Under the pieces are notes generated by a model. It searched no databases and was not told the DNA's origin. It saw only the letters and a program-made list of their open reading frames with translations. The position numbers and the translations under genes were made by a program. A stretch of DNA of 64,000 nucleotides from Nereida ignava (GTDB taxonomy: Bacteria > Pseudomonadota > Alphaproteobacteria > Rhodobacterales > Rhodobacteraceae). The stretch spans positions 1-64,000 of the forward strand of contig NZ_CVPC01000016.1 in assembly GCF_001049735.1 (NCBI RefSeq). Direction: 5' to 3'. Below, in pieces: positions 8,505 to 17,594 of this stretch (positions are counted from its first letter, which is position 1; every line of letters starts with the position of its first letter).

Positions 8505-9767
8505 ATGCCTAAGCTCCCTTTCAAACGCATTTCTGTCGTCGGACTAGGCTATATCGGCCTGCCCACCGCCGCCATGTTCGCCTCGCGAAAAGTCGATGTG
8601 GTGGGTGTCGATGTGAACCAGAAAACTGTCGACACGATCAATCGTGGCGAGGTTCACATTGTAGAACCTGACCTCGACTTGGTGGTACGCGCAGTGGTGA
8701 AAGAGGGCTATTTGCGGGCCACCACGGTACCTGAACCCGCCGAGGCCTTTCTGATCGCGGTACCGACCCCGTTTAAGGGGCAAAACCACCAGCCCGATCT
8801 TGGCTTCATCGAGGCCGCGGCCCGCGCCATCGCGCCGGTGCTGGAAGCTGGCAATCTGGTGATCCTGGAAAGCACATCGCCGGTCGGGGCTACTGAAGCC
8901 ATGGAAGGCTGGCTTGCAGAAGCCCGCCCAGACCTTAGCTTTCCCCAAACTGCCGGTGAAGACTCTGACATCCGCATAGCGCATTGTCCCGAACGGGTTC
9001 TGCCCGGCAAGGTGATGCAGGAACTTATCACCAACGACCGCGTGATCGGCGGCATGACGCCAGCCTGCTCGGAAGCGGCAGCCAGCCTCTACCGCTCCTT
9101 CGTCACCGGCGAGTGCGTGGTCGCCTCCGGGCCTCGCGTTGCGGAAATGGCGAAACTCACCGAGAACAGCTTCCGCGATATCAACATCGCATTCGCCAAC
9201 GAGCTTTCGCTGATTTGCGACGCGCTGGGCATGGATGTCTGGGAACTCATTCGACTGGCCAACCGCCACCCGCGGGTCAATATCCTGCAGCCGGGTCCCG
9301 GCGTTGGAGGCCATTGCATCGCCGTAGACCCGTGGTTCATTGTCTCGTCCGCTCCTGAGCAGGCACATCTGATCCGCACCGCGCGCGAAGTGAACGACAG
9401 AAAGCCGGAATGGGTGCTCAAAAAGGTGCAGGCCGCGATTGGATGCTATCTCTTGGCCAACCCCGCGAAGACCGCTGCCGAGGTGACCCTTGCCGTTTAC
9501 GGCTTGGCGTTCAAACCGGACATCGACGATTTGCGGGAAAGTCCTGCAATGGAAATAGCACGTTCGCTTTCGGCCACGCATGCGGGGCCGCTGATGATAG
9601 TCGAACCTTTCATCGATAGCCTTCCGCGCGATCTGAAAGACGCCAGCCTCGTCACTTATGCCCAAGCCTCCGAGGCCGACATCAACGTGCTTCTCGTCGA
9701 TCATACCGCGTTCAAGAACGCAGCGGCACCGGTCGGCCGGAAGGTCGATTGTCGTGGCGTGTGGTGA
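8505..9767 (+). CDS. wecC: UDP-N-acetyl-D-mannosamine dehydrogenase
   Basis: Oxidises C6 of UDP-ManNAc twice, with NAD, to give UDP-ManNAcA. The 420-residue protein has the NAD-binding GLGYIGLP at residues 13-20, the middle helical domain with KLTENSFRDINIAFANEL, and the catalytic Cys271 in GPGVGGHC. The C-terminal UDP-binding domain starts with VYGLAFKPDIDDLRESP. The start follows wecB by 11 bases. The related GT/NDP-sugar dehydrogenases (WbpO, UDP-GlcNAc type) share this architecture, but the wecB neighbour argues for ManNAc. Confidence 0.93.
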   Translation: MPKLPFKRISVVGLGYIGLPTAAMFASRKVDVVGVDVNQKTVDTINRGEVHIVEPDLDLVVRAVVKEGYLRATTVPEPAEAFLIAVPTPFKGQNHQPDLGFIEAAARAIAPVLEAGNLVILESTSPVGATEAMEGWLAEARPDLSFPQTAGEDSDIRIAHCPERVLPGKVMQELITNDRVIGGMTPACSEAAASLYRSFVTGECVVASGPRVAEMAKLTENSFRDINIAFANELSLICDALGMDVWELIRLANRHPRVNILQPGPGVGGHCIAVDPWFIVSSAPEQAHLIRTAREVNDRKPEWVLKKVQAAIGCYLLANPAKTAAEVTLAVYGLAFKPDIDDLRESPAMEIARSLSATHAGPLMIVEPFIDSLPRDLKDASLVTYAQASEADINVLLVDHTAFKNAAAPVGRKVDCRGVW

Positions 9768-9803
9768 TCGACAGTCCATCAGAGCTTAGCAGGGAATCAA
9801 GAC

Positions 9804-10832
9804 ATGCAAATCAATGACCGCAAGATCGGCCCCGAACATCCGCCCCTCGTGATCGCCGAAATCGGTATCAACCATGGCGGCAGTCTCGAGGTCGCAAAGT
9901 CCATGGTGACCCTCGCCGCGAGGGCCGGTGCCGAATGCGTCAAGCACCAGACCCATTTCGTCGATGATGAAATGACCGAAGAAGCCAAGTCGATCTTTCC
10001 GCCCAACGCCGATGTGTCGATCTGGGAAGTGATGGAACGCTGTGCGTTGTCCCCCGCCGATGAAATCGCGCTCAAGCAGCACGCCGAGAGTCTGGGCGTG
10101 ATCTATATTTCGACGCCGTTTTCAAGGAAAGCGGCGGATTTCCTTGCAGAAATCGACGTCCCGGCTTTCAAGATCGGCTCAGGCGAAGCCGACAACTTGC
10201 CGCTGATCCGTCACATTGCGAAATTTGGCAAGCCGGTCATCATGTCGACCGGGATGCAGACGATCGACTCGATGTCGCGCTCGGTTCAGATCCTTCGCGA
10301 TGCGGGCGTTCCATTTGCACTGCTAGAATGCACCAACCTGTATCCGTCCCCCCCCGAGATCGTGTCGCTTCGCGGTGTGACCGAGTTGCGGCAGGCCTTC
10401 CCGGACGCGGTGGTCGGTTTCTCGGATCATTCGATCGGGCCGGATATGGCCCTTGCTTCCGTCGCGCTGGGTGCCTGCATTCTCGAACGTCACTTTACCG
10501 ATACGCGGTATCGCGCCGGACCGGACATTTCCTGTTCGATGGATCCGGCAGAGCTGCGATATCTTGTTGATCGGTCGCGCGAAATCCATATCGCGGCGCG
10601 CAATTCCAAGGAGCGCAGCGCCCCTGAAGAAGACGTGTATCGGTTTGCCCGCGGGTCGGTCGTGGCCGACCGCGACCTGAAAGCCGGGGAAACGATCGGC
10701 GAAAGCGACATCTGGGCACGCCGTCCTGGAAGCGGCGAGATACCGGCGGATCAATTCGATGCGCTGATCGGTCGTCGGGTGAACCGCGACATGAAACGTA
10801 ACACTCAGCTTCGCTGGTCGGATTTGGACTGA
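9804..10832 (+). CDS. neuB: NeuB-family nonulosonic acid synthase
   Basis: Condenses phosphoenolpyruvate with a 6-carbon N-acetyl amino sugar to form a 9-carbon nonulosonic acid. The 342-residue protein has the NeuB barrel, with GINHGG at 21-26, KIGSGEADN at 123-131, ECTNLYP at 175-181 and GFSDHSIG near 206, then a C-terminal SAF (antifreeze-like) domain from about residue 285. Neighbours encode a hydrolysing epimerase and CMP transferase. Because PglD/E/F homologues are present downstream, the substrate is more likely 2,4-diacetamido-2,4,6-trideoxymannose (legionaminic acid route, LegI) than ManNAc; the sequence alone does not decide. Confidence 0.9.
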   Translation: MQINDRKIGPEHPPLVIAEIGINHGGSLEVAKSMVTLAARAGAECVKHQTHFVDDEMTEEAKSIFPPNADVSIWEVMERCALSPADEIALKQHAESLGVIYISTPFSRKAADFLAEIDVPAFKIGSGEADNLPLIRHIAKFGKPVIMSTGMQTIDSMSRSVQILRDAGVPFALLECTNLYPSPPEIVSLRGVTELRQAFPDAVVGFSDHSIGPDMALASVALGACILERHFTDTRYRAGPDISCSMDPAELRYLVDRSREIHIAARNSKERSAPEEDVYRFARGSVVADRDLKAGETIGESDIWARRPGSGEIPADQFDALIGRRVNRDMKRNTQLRWSDLD

Positions 10833-10841
10833 GTGGTTACA

Positions 10842-11987
10842 ATGTCTGGAAAACCCGAATTGAATGCCAAGGCCGGGCATAACCTGCTCTTCGTGACGGG
10901 TACGCGGGCCGATTATGGCAAACTGGAACCGCTTGCCTTGGCAGCACTCGATGCTGGTCACCGGGTGACTTTCTTTGTCACCGGCATGCACATGCTTGAA
11001 AAATATGGGCTGACCAAGGAAGAGGTTCATCAACAAAAGCGCTTTAAAGTTGTCGAGTTCATCAACCAGCGCGATGGCGACCCTCAGGACATCATCCTCG
11101 CCAAGACTGTCATGGGGTTTTCTGATTACCTGCAGGAACATCAACCGGATCTGGTGATCATACATGGCGACCGCGTTGAAGCGCTTGCATGTTCATTGGT
11201 TTGCACGACCAATTACGTCCGCTGCGCCCATGTCGAAGGCGGTGAGGTTTCGGGAACGATCGACGAACAATTCCGGCACTGCAATACCAAGCTGTCCTCG
11301 GTGCACCTTGTCAGTTCGGACGAAGCAAAGGCCCGCGTCGAGCGTCTGGGAGAGCCGCCCGAGACTATCAACGTGATCGGTTCACCGGAACTTGACATCC
11401 ATGGCCGCCCGTCGGGCGTGACGCTGGAACAGGTGCGGACGCGCTACAACATCGCCCCCGTCGATTACGGGATCTGCGTTTTCCATCCGGTTACCTCGGA
11501 AGCTTCCGCGATGGGTAAACAGGCCGAAGCACTGTTCGGGGCGCTGATCGACTCGGGACATTATTATGTCGTCATCCTGCCCAACAACGACCCCGGGTCC
11601 GAGTTGATCCTTTCGGTCATCCGAGAGCTGCCAAAAGACCGGTTTCGGGTCCTTCCGTCCATGCGTTTTGCCTATTTCTCGGAACTGATGCGCAATGCCC
11701 AGGCGATTATCGGCAATTCCAGTATGGGTGTGCGCGAAGCGCCATTCCTTGGCGTGCCGTCGCTCGATATCGGCACGCGGCAGTCGAACCGCGGAAACGC
11801 GCCTTCGCTGCTGCGCAGCGACGCGCATGACCGAGGCACCATCGACCGTTTCCTGTCTGAGTTCTGGGGGCAGCGGTTTCCCAGTAGTCAGAGCTTTGGA
11901 AGCGGCGACTCGGCGAAGAGCTTCGTTGAATTGTTGAACCGCGCAGATTTCTGGGACCGGCCGTTGCAGAAGTATTTCGTGGAATGA
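10842..11987 (+). CDS. neuC: NeuC/LegG-family hydrolysing UDP-sugar 2-epimerase
   Basis: Removes UDP while inverting C2 to give the free 2-epimer sugar used by NeuB. GTRADYGKL lies at residues 20-28 and the active-site block HVEGGEVSGTIDEQFRH at 130-146, which separates it from the non-hydrolysing WecB type earlier in this operon. The C-terminal UDP-binding motif IIGNSSMGVREAPFLGVP is intact. ATG 10842 gives 381 residues; a GTG at 10833 is possible. The stop overlaps the next start by four bases. The substrate could be UDP-GlcNAc or UDP-diNAcBac; the latter is favoured by the Pgl homologues of this locus. Confidence 0.88.
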   Translation: MSGKPELNAKAGHNLLFVTGTRADYGKLEPLALAALDAGHRVTFFVTGMHMLEKYGLTKEEVHQQKRFKVVEFINQRDGDPQDIILAKTVMGFSDYLQEHQPDLVIIHGDRVEALACSLVCTTNYVRCAHVEGGEVSGTIDEQFRHCNTKLSSVHLVSSDEAKARVERLGEPPETINVIGSPELDIHGRPSGVTLEQVRTRYNIAPVDYGICVFHPVTSEASAMGKQAEALFGALIDSGHYYVVILPNNDPGSELILSVIRELPKDRFRVLPSMRFAYFSELMRNAQAIIGNSSMGVREAPFLGVPSLDIGTRQSNRGNAPSLLRSDAHDRGTIDRFLSEFWGQRFPSSQSFGSGDSAKSFVELLNRADFWDRPLQKYFVE

Positions 11988-12688
11988 CGGCCCATCGCAC
12001 AACACCGGAAGCGATTGCGGTCGTGCCGGTTCGAGCCGGTTCCAAGGGGTTGCCCGGAAAAAACCTCATGCCGCTCAACGGCGTGCCCCTGTACCTGCAC
12101 GCCGTCCGGCAAGGACTTCGCACCGTCGGTCGTGCCCTGCTCAGCACGGATATCGTGGAAATCGACGAGGCCGATCTGCCGGAGGGCTGCACATTGTGCA
12201 GGCGCCCCGAGCATCTGGCAGCCGACGACACACCGATGGCCGCGGTTATCGAGCACCTGATCGTCGAACGTTCGTTGCAAGGTGCCACAATCGTGCTGTT
12301 GCAGGCCACCTCGCCCTTGCGCTCGGATCAGGACGTCCAAAAAGCCGTGACCCTGTTTCAAGAGGGCGGTCACGACATGGTTCTGAGTGTCGTCGAGCGC
12401 GATCGAGGGGTTCTGAAGTACGGGACATTGGAAAACAACACCTTTACGGCCATGAGGGACCAAGCGTTTTGCTTCTACAACCGCCAGCAATTGCCGCCGG
12501 TCTTCGGCCCGAACGGAGCGGTATATGTTTTTCAGGCCCAACGGTTTCTTGACGTGAACGGGTTTCCGTCGGAACGCATAGGAGCAATCGCCATGCCGGC
12601 CGATCGCTCGGCGGATATCGATACGCTGGATGATTTGCATCGTGTGGAGTGGGTGCTGCAGATGCAAAGCTCCGCAAATAAGGGGTGA
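11984..12688 (+). CDS. neuA: CMP-nonulosonic acid cytidylyltransferase
   Basis: Activates the nonulosonic acid with CTP. The 234-residue NeuA/LegF-type nucleotidyltransferase shows the CTP-binding RAGSKGLPGKN at residues 17-27 and the conserved LLQATSPLR near residue 105. ATG overlaps the neuC stop (ATGA), indicating translational coupling. The end is followed within 10 bases by the HisF-like gene. Sugar specificity is not evident, but legionaminic-type acid is consistent with the locus. Confidence 0.88.
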   Translation: MTAHRTTPEAIAVVPVRAGSKGLPGKNLMPLNGVPLYLHAVRQGLRTVGRALLSTDIVEIDEADLPEGCTLCRRPEHLAADDTPMAAVIEHLIVERSLQGATIVLLQATSPLRSDQDVQKAVTLFQEGGHDMVLSVVERDRGVLKYGTLENNTFTAMRDQAFCFYNRQQLPPVFGPNGAVYVFQAQRFLDVNGFPSERIGAIAMPADRSADIDTLDDLHRVEWVLQMQSSANKG

Positions 12689-12698
12689 TGAAACAAAG

Positions 12699-13433
12699 AT
12701 GAGACTTATTGCAAGGCTCGACATCAAGAACGAGCACGTCATCAAGGGAATCCATCTGGAGGGACTGCGCAAGGTCGGAGATCCAAACGTCTTGGCCCGC
12801 AACTACTACGACCAGGGTATCGACGAGATCGTGTTCATGGATGCTGTGGCCAGCCTCTATGACCGCAACAACCTGTTTCACATCATCGAAGCAGCCTGCC
12901 GCGATGTATTCGTGCCGATTGCCGTCGGCGGGGGCATGCGCAGCGTAGAGGACGTGTCCAAAGCGCTGGGGGCCGGGGCGGACAAGGTCGTGATCAACAC
13001 TGGTGCCGTGCAGAACATCAGGCTGATCGAGCAAGTCGCCCACAAGTTTGGGTCGCAATGCCTTGTCGGCTCGATCGAAGCCAAGAGACGCGATAATGGC
13101 TGGAAGGCCTATATCGACAACGGTCGTGAACCGACGAATCTTGATGTCGTGGAGTGGGCCCGCACCCTGCAAAGCGCGGGATGCGGCGAGATCCTGTTGA
13201 CCTCGGTCGACAAGGAAGGCACCAGCCGCGGCTTTGACATCGACCTTGTCCGGCAGGTAAACGATGCGGTTACTCGCCCGGTCATTGTATCGGGTGGATA
13301 TGGAAAACCTCAGCATCTGCAAGATCTGTTGGCCGCGACGCAACCGTCTGCCGTTGCCTTTGCGGCTGTTCTTCACTACCAGCGCAGCAGCGTCGATGAC
13401 CTGCGTGCCGCTTTGAACTTATGTCAGGCGTGA
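12699..13433 (+). CDS. HisF paralogue for sugar amidotransfer (imidazole glycerol-phosphate synthase cyclase-like)
   Basis: A 244-residue TIM barrel of the HisF family. It retains the N-terminal Asp (Asp8 in RLDIKNEHVIKG), the AVGGGMRSVEDV phosphate loop and the second phosphate loop region VSGGYGKPQHL. In polysaccharide loci such paralogues pair with a HisH paralogue and a WbpG/PseA amidotransferase, most likely providing ammonia for conversion of an acetamido to an acetamidino group. The genes for the other histidine steps are absent here. The start is the ATG at 12699; the longer frame upstream overlaps neuA and is not coding. Confidence 0.88.
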   Translation: MRLIARLDIKNEHVIKGIHLEGLRKVGDPNVLARNYYDQGIDEIVFMDAVASLYDRNNLFHIIEAACRDVFVPIAVGGGMRSVEDVSKALGAGADKVVINTGAVQNIRLIEQVAHKFGSQCLVGSIEAKRRDNGWKAYIDNGREPTNLDVVEWARTLQSAGCGEILLTSVDKEGTSRGFDIDLVRQVNDAVTRPVIVSGGYGKPQHLQDLLAATQPSAVAFAAVLHYQRSSVDDLRAALNLCQA

Positions 13434-13438
13434 TTGAT

Positions 13439-14092
13439 ATGACAAAGACCAATTTGACCGGTGTCATCGACTATGGGGTCGGGAATGTCCGAAGCGTTTG
13501 CAGTGCCGTCGAGGCTGTCGGCGGACGACCGATTCTGAGTTCGGACCCCATTGAACTACTTGGATGCGAACGTCTTATTCTGCCCGGTGTCGGTGCCTTT
13601 GCCCATGGAATGACCGAACTCACATCGCGCGGGCTTGATACAGCCCTGAAGTCTGCCGTGAGTGACGGCATGCCGTTGTTGGGAATTTGCCTCGGCATGC
13701 AGATGCTGGCCCAAAGCAGCCTCGAATTCGGCGAGTCCGAAGGCCTGGGTCTTGCGCAAGGCGTTGTATCGTTGATCCCTTCCTCGGACCCCGCACACAC
13801 GCTGCGCTTGCCACACGTAGCGTGGAAGACACTTGAACGACGGAGCGACGCCGCCGCGTGGCTGTTCGACGGTGTCGACCCGGACGCCCGTTTCTATTTT
13901 ATCCACTCCTACGCGGTGCCCGCAACCTCGCCGGACGTTGTCGCGGTGGCCGAGATTGATGGAAACGAGTTCGCCGCGGTTTTTGCCGTAGACAATGTTG
14001 TCGGAACCCAATTTCATCCCGAGAAAAGCGGGCCGGAAGGCCTTAAAATGTTGAAAAATTTCGTAATGAAAGGAGACATGATCCATGTCTGA
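13439..14092 (+). CDS. HisH paralogue, glutamine amidotransferase for sugar amidation
   Basis: A class I glutamine amidotransferase of about 217 residues. The nucleophile elbow GICLGMQ has Cys84, and the His/Glu of the triad are in TQFHPEKSG near residue 195. GVIDYGVGNV at the start is typical of HisH. ATG 13439 gives the family-like start; ATG 13421 would overlap the HisF paralogue. It should hydrolyse glutamine and pass ammonia to the HisF paralogue. The stop overlaps the start of the N-acetyl sugar amidotransferase, so the three proteins are made together. Confidence 0.88.
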   Translation: MTKTNLTGVIDYGVGNVRSVCSAVEAVGGRPILSSDPIELLGCERLILPGVGAFAHGMTELTSRGLDTALKSAVSDGMPLLGICLGMQMLAQSSLEFGESEGLGLAQGVVSLIPSSDPAHTLRLPHVAWKTLERRSDAAAWLFDGVDPDARFYFIHSYAVPATSPDVVAVAEIDGNEFAAVFAVDNVVGTQFHPEKSGPEGLKMLKNFVMKGDMIHV

Positions 14093-15302
14093 GACGGAAG
14101 CCCTCGAAGCCTTTTATGGCCTTCCGAACGAGGTTCGTTTTTGCAAGAGCTGTGTGATCTCCAACCAACGTCCCAGCTCGACTGTCGAATTCAAGCACGA
14201 GAAGGAAGACAAGAAGAAAACCATCGGCTTCGCTGCGGATGGCATCTGCGACGCCTGTCATTATCATCAGGAAAAAGCGCACCGCATCGACTGGAAGAAA
14301 CGCGAGGATCAGCTTGTAGCTACTTTGGACAAGTTTCGGCGCAACGACGGCAGCTATGACATGATCGTTCCCGGAAGCGGAGGCAAGGATAGTGCCTACA
14401 CATCGCACATCCTGAAGTATCGATATGGTATGAACCCGTTGACCGTGACGTGGGCCCCGCACCTTTACACAGATATCGGCTGGCAGAACTTCACCAACTG
14501 GATCCATGAAGGTGGCCATGACAACATCCTGTTCACGCCCAACGGGCGCCTTCACAGGCTACTGACGCGTTTGGCCTTCAAGAACCTGCTGCACCCCTTT
14601 CAGCCGTTTATTGTCGGTCAACGGATCATCGGGCCGGCGATGGCGCAGAAATATGGCGTGCAATTGGTGATGTACGGCGAGAACCAGGCCGAGTACGGCA
14701 ACGATCCCAATGAAAACTTCAAGCCGACGATGGACACCAAATTCTTCTCAGCTCAGGATCCGATGCAAATGCGCCTAGGCGGTGTGAAGATCGCGGATAT
14801 CATCCGCGACTACGACTACACGCTCAACGACTTTGCGCCCTACATCCCGCCGACCGCAGAAAGTCTCGAAAAAGCGGGGGTCGAGGTGCACTATCTGGGC
14901 TTCTACCTGCCTTGGGACCCGCAAGAGTGCTATTACTACGCCGTCGAGAACACCGGTTTTCAGGCCAACTCCGAGCGGACGCCCGGCACCTATTCGAAGT
15001 ATTCGAGCATCGACGACAAGATCGACATGTTCCATTACTTCACCACGCTGATCAAATTCGGCATCGGTCGCGCAACCTACGACTCAGCCCAGGAAGTCCG
15101 AAACGGCAAGATCAACCGCGAAGAGGCAGTGCATCTTGTCCGCAAGTACGATCAGGAATTCCCGCAGCGCTATTATGCGGACTTCCTTGATTACATCGGA
15201 CTGTCCGACGCCGAATTCTGGGAAACGGTCGACCAGTTCCGTTCGCCGCATCTTTGGCAGCACTCGGACAACGGGTGGGCGTTGCGCCACGTCGTCGAAT
15301 AG
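14085..15302 (+). CDS. N-acetyl sugar amidotransferase (WbpG/PseA-like)
   Basis: A 405-residue ATP-PPase-like enzyme. The PP-loop SGGKDS is at residues 98-103, and two Cys pairs (C20/C23 in CKSC and C55/C58 in CDAC) look like a zinc site. In Pseudomonas WbpG with HisH2/HisF2 converts an acetamido to an acetamidino group on ManNAc3NAcA, and PseA does the analogous step on pseudaminic acid. Here the neighbouring NeuABC genes suggest amidation of a nonulosonic acid, though UDP-ManNAcA derivatives cannot be ruled out. It overlaps the HisH paralogue by eight bases. Confidence 0.88.
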   Translation: MSETEALEAFYGLPNEVRFCKSCVISNQRPSSTVEFKHEKEDKKKTIGFAADGICDACHYHQEKAHRIDWKKREDQLVATLDKFRRNDGSYDMIVPGSGGKDSAYTSHILKYRYGMNPLTVTWAPHLYTDIGWQNFTNWIHEGGHDNILFTPNGRLHRLLTRLAFKNLLHPFQPFIVGQRIIGPAMAQKYGVQLVMYGENQAEYGNDPNENFKPTMDTKFFSAQDPMQMRLGGVKIADIIRDYDYTLNDFAPYIPPTAESLEKAGVEVHYLGFYLPWDPQECYYYAVENTGFQANSERTPGTYSKYSSIDDKIDMFHYFTTLIKFGIGRATYDSAQEVRNGKINREEAVHLVRKYDQEFPQRYYADFLDYIGLSDAEFWETVDQFRSPHLWQHSDNGWALRHVVE

Positions 15303-15346
15303 GGGGCATCGCGGCCCCTGTGGCTGCCGATGCTGAGCGTTGGGAT

Positions 15347-16417
15347 ATGAGCCTGATTGATCGTCTGCGACGGCCCTCCGGAAGCGGAGCGTTCGTCGCG
15401 GAAATCGACGGACTGAGGTTCTTTGCCATCTTGCCGGTGGTTCTGGACCACGCCTGGTGGACCTACAGAGCCAATGTAGGGGACCCGGGTTTTGCGCTCG
15501 AGTCCCCGCTCGGACGCGTGTTTTCAGCGGGCGAACTGGGTGTTCAACTCTTTTTCGTCATCAGTGGATACGTGCTCGGGCTGGGTTTCTTCCGCGCCGC
15601 GAAAGAGCGCCGCGGGGTTGGCCTGGGCCGGTATTTCGTGCGGCGTCTTCGCCGGCTGGAACCCCCGTTCATCTTGATCATGACGATCTTTTTCGTCTTG
15701 CTGGTTGCGAGCGGGCGTTTCGGCCTGTTCGATGGTCTTGGGCATTACCTGGCGTCGATCACTTACCTGCACGGGTTGATCTATCTCGAGCCCAGTCCGA
15801 TCAACACCGTTACCTGGTCCCTCGAGGTCGAGTTGCAGTTCTATGTCCTGGCACCGGCTCTCTATGCGATCTATCGACTGGAGCCGAGGCTGGCGCAGAC
15901 CCTTTTCGCGGGTGGGATGCTGGTTTTCATTGCGACTGCGTATCTGGTGGGTGACTTTTATCTGACGCTGCTGTCGCATGGGCATTTGTTCTTGCTCGGT
16001 GCCGCGTTCCCCCTGCTGGGCCGTTTCGAAATCCCGGCACGGCTGGCCTTTGTTTTCCCCACGGCGCTGTTGGTGTATTTCCTGATCGAAGCCGACTATG
16101 CGTCGGTGTGGGGAAATCTGGCCAAGATCGTGTTGCTGACCGCGATCTTCGCGACGACACTGGGCTGCGCGCCGGTGCGCCGGTTCCTGTCCATGCCTTT
16201 TCTCTTCGTGGTGGGCGGGGCCTGCTATTCGATTTACCTGATCCACTATCCGCTTTTGTCCGCCTTCTCGAAAATCTGGGCGGCGACATCGTTTCCTGGA
16301 GGTTTCGCTGTCTTTCTGGCGGTTGCTGTCGTCGTTGTTCTTGTCGTCAGCATGATCTTTTTCGTCTTTGCCGAACGCCCTTTCATGACCCGATCTGCCG
16401 CCAGAAAGATCGCATAG
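15347..16417 (+). CDS. Membrane acyltransferase (acyltransferase 3 family)
   Basis: An integral membrane O-acyltransferase of about 356 residues with roughly ten hydrophobic segments. The family signature EIDGLRFFAILPVVLDH (with the conserved His) lies near residue 20, followed by LFFVISGYVL and the RRLRRLEPPF turn. It probably O-acetylates or acylates the repeat unit or a lipid-linked precursor. The ATG at 15347 starts close to the family's usual position; upstream in-frame ATG 15254 lies inside the previous gene. Confidence 0.85.
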   Translation: MSLIDRLRRPSGSGAFVAEIDGLRFFAILPVVLDHAWWTYRANVGDPGFALESPLGRVFSAGELGVQLFFVISGYVLGLGFFRAAKERRGVGLGRYFVRRLRRLEPPFILIMTIFFVLLVASGRFGLFDGLGHYLASITYLHGLIYLEPSPINTVTWSLEVELQFYVLAPALYAIYRLEPRLAQTLFAGGMLVFIATAYLVGDFYLTLLSHGHLFLLGAAFPLLGRFEIPARLAFVFPTALLVYFLIEADYASVWGNLAKIVLLTAIFATTLGCAPVRRFLSMPFLFVVGGACYSIYLIHYPLLSAFSKIWAATSFPGGFAVFLAVAVVVVLVVSMIFFVFAERPFMTRSAARKIA

Positions 16418-16429
16418 CCAGAGGATTTC

Positions 16430-17590
16430 ATGGTGTCCGAACTGCGCCTACTTCACATCGCCAGCTTCAGCGGAAACATCGGCGATAACGCCAACCACAT
16501 CGGATTTCGCGATTGGTTGCAGAACCTAAGCCTGCGTCCTATCGCCTGGACGGAACTTGAAATCCGCCAGTTCTTCTGGCGTGAGCGCGCCTGGGACGCG
16601 GACCTGGTCGATTACATCAACGGCTTTGACGGATTGGTGATCGGCGGCGGCAACTACTTCGAGCTTTGGGTTGAAAACTCGCCGACCGGAACATCGATCG
16701 GCATCGCGCCCGACCTGTGGGCGAAAATCAATGTGCCGGTATATTTCAACGCCCTGGGGGTCGATCCCGGCCAAGGCGTTCCCGATGCCTGTCGCACGCG
16801 GTTTACCGGGTTCCTCGACACATTGCTCGCGAACGACAAGGTCCTCGTCAGCGTGCGGAATGACGGGGCCAAAAGAAACCTGTCCGATCATATCGGAACA
16901 CCTTATGCGAACGCCGTTCTGCACGCTCCAGACAATGGGTTCTTTGCCGATTTTCAGCCGGCCAAGGGCATCCCGCTTTTCAGCGACCCGAATGTCAGCC
17001 GCATCGTCACGATAAACCTGGCCAGCGACATGGCCGAAATTCGGTTTGCCGGGCTCGACGACGGTGTCGAGGGGTTTGCCAAGGAAATTGCCAACGCAAT
17101 AGGCACCCTTTCCGAACGGGATCCGGCGACCGGATTCCTGTTCGCGCCGCACATCTTTCGTGATCTCGATGTCGTGAACAGGGTGATCGACCGCCTGCCG
17201 GACCGCATGCGCCGCACCCGGGTCGCGCAGGCACCCTATGGAACGGGGGATGCGGCCGCACGGCTGGTTTTTGGCCATTACGCGGCCTCGGATGTCTGTG
17301 TCGGAACCCGTTTCCATGCCAATGTCGTGCCGATTGGCAACAGGCGTCAAACTCTCGGTCTGGTGTGCTACCCGCAGATTTCGGCGCTTTATGACGAGGT
17401 CGGCCAGCCCGACCGCTGTATCGACGTTTCAGAGCCCGGGTTTTCGACGATCCTCGCCGATCGGATTTCCGATGCCCTGGACGAACCAGACAGCGCCTTT
17501 TTGGGAACGCCGCAGCAGGCCCTTGATACGGCACAGGCCCTACGCGATGGCATTACGCCCCGCGTCGTCACCTGGATCGAGGGGCTCTGA
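16430..17590 (+). CDS. Polysaccharide pyruvyl transferase family protein
   Basis: A 386-residue member of the polysaccharide pyruvyl transferase family (CsaB/WcaK/ExoV type). It has the N-terminal NIGDNANH segment, GLVIGGGNYF at about residue 65, and a C-terminal half with VGTRFHANVVPIG near residue 290, where the basic and His residues of the family lie. It would add a pyruvate ketal from PEP to a sugar, or act as a related glycosyltransferase-like enzyme. It lies 12 bases after the acyltransferase. Confidence 0.8.
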   Translation: MVSELRLLHIASFSGNIGDNANHIGFRDWLQNLSLRPIAWTELEIRQFFWRERAWDADLVDYINGFDGLVIGGGNYFELWVENSPTGTSIGIAPDLWAKINVPVYFNALGVDPGQGVPDACRTRFTGFLDTLLANDKVLVSVRNDGAKRNLSDHIGTPYANAVLHAPDNGFFADFQPAKGIPLFSDPNVSRIVTINLASDMAEIRFAGLDDGVEGFAKEIANAIGTLSERDPATGFLFAPHIFRDLDVVNRVIDRLPDRMRRTRVAQAPYGTGDAAARLVFGHYAASDVCVGTRFHANVVPIGNRRQTLGLVCYPQISALYDEVGQPDRCIDVSEPGFSTILADRISDALDEPDSAFLGTPQQALDTAQALRDGITPRVVTWIEGL

Positions 17591-17594
17591 CCCC

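Noticed and set aside
8544-9779. A 411-residue open frame on the minus strand across wecC
   Set aside because: It is fully antisense to a well-conserved dehydrogenase with intact motifs; long open frames on the opposite strand are common at high GC content. The translation has no recognisable domain.
12699-14092. Reading of the HisF/HisH pair as histidine biosynthesis genes
   Set aside because: They are embedded between neuA and a sugar amidotransferase with no other his genes, which fits the known acetamidino-sugar trio.
17238-17594. Longer start for the large transferase gene
   Set aside because: The upstream part is in frame but lies wholly inside the pyruvyl transferase gene in another frame; ATG 17595 directly follows that gene's stop.
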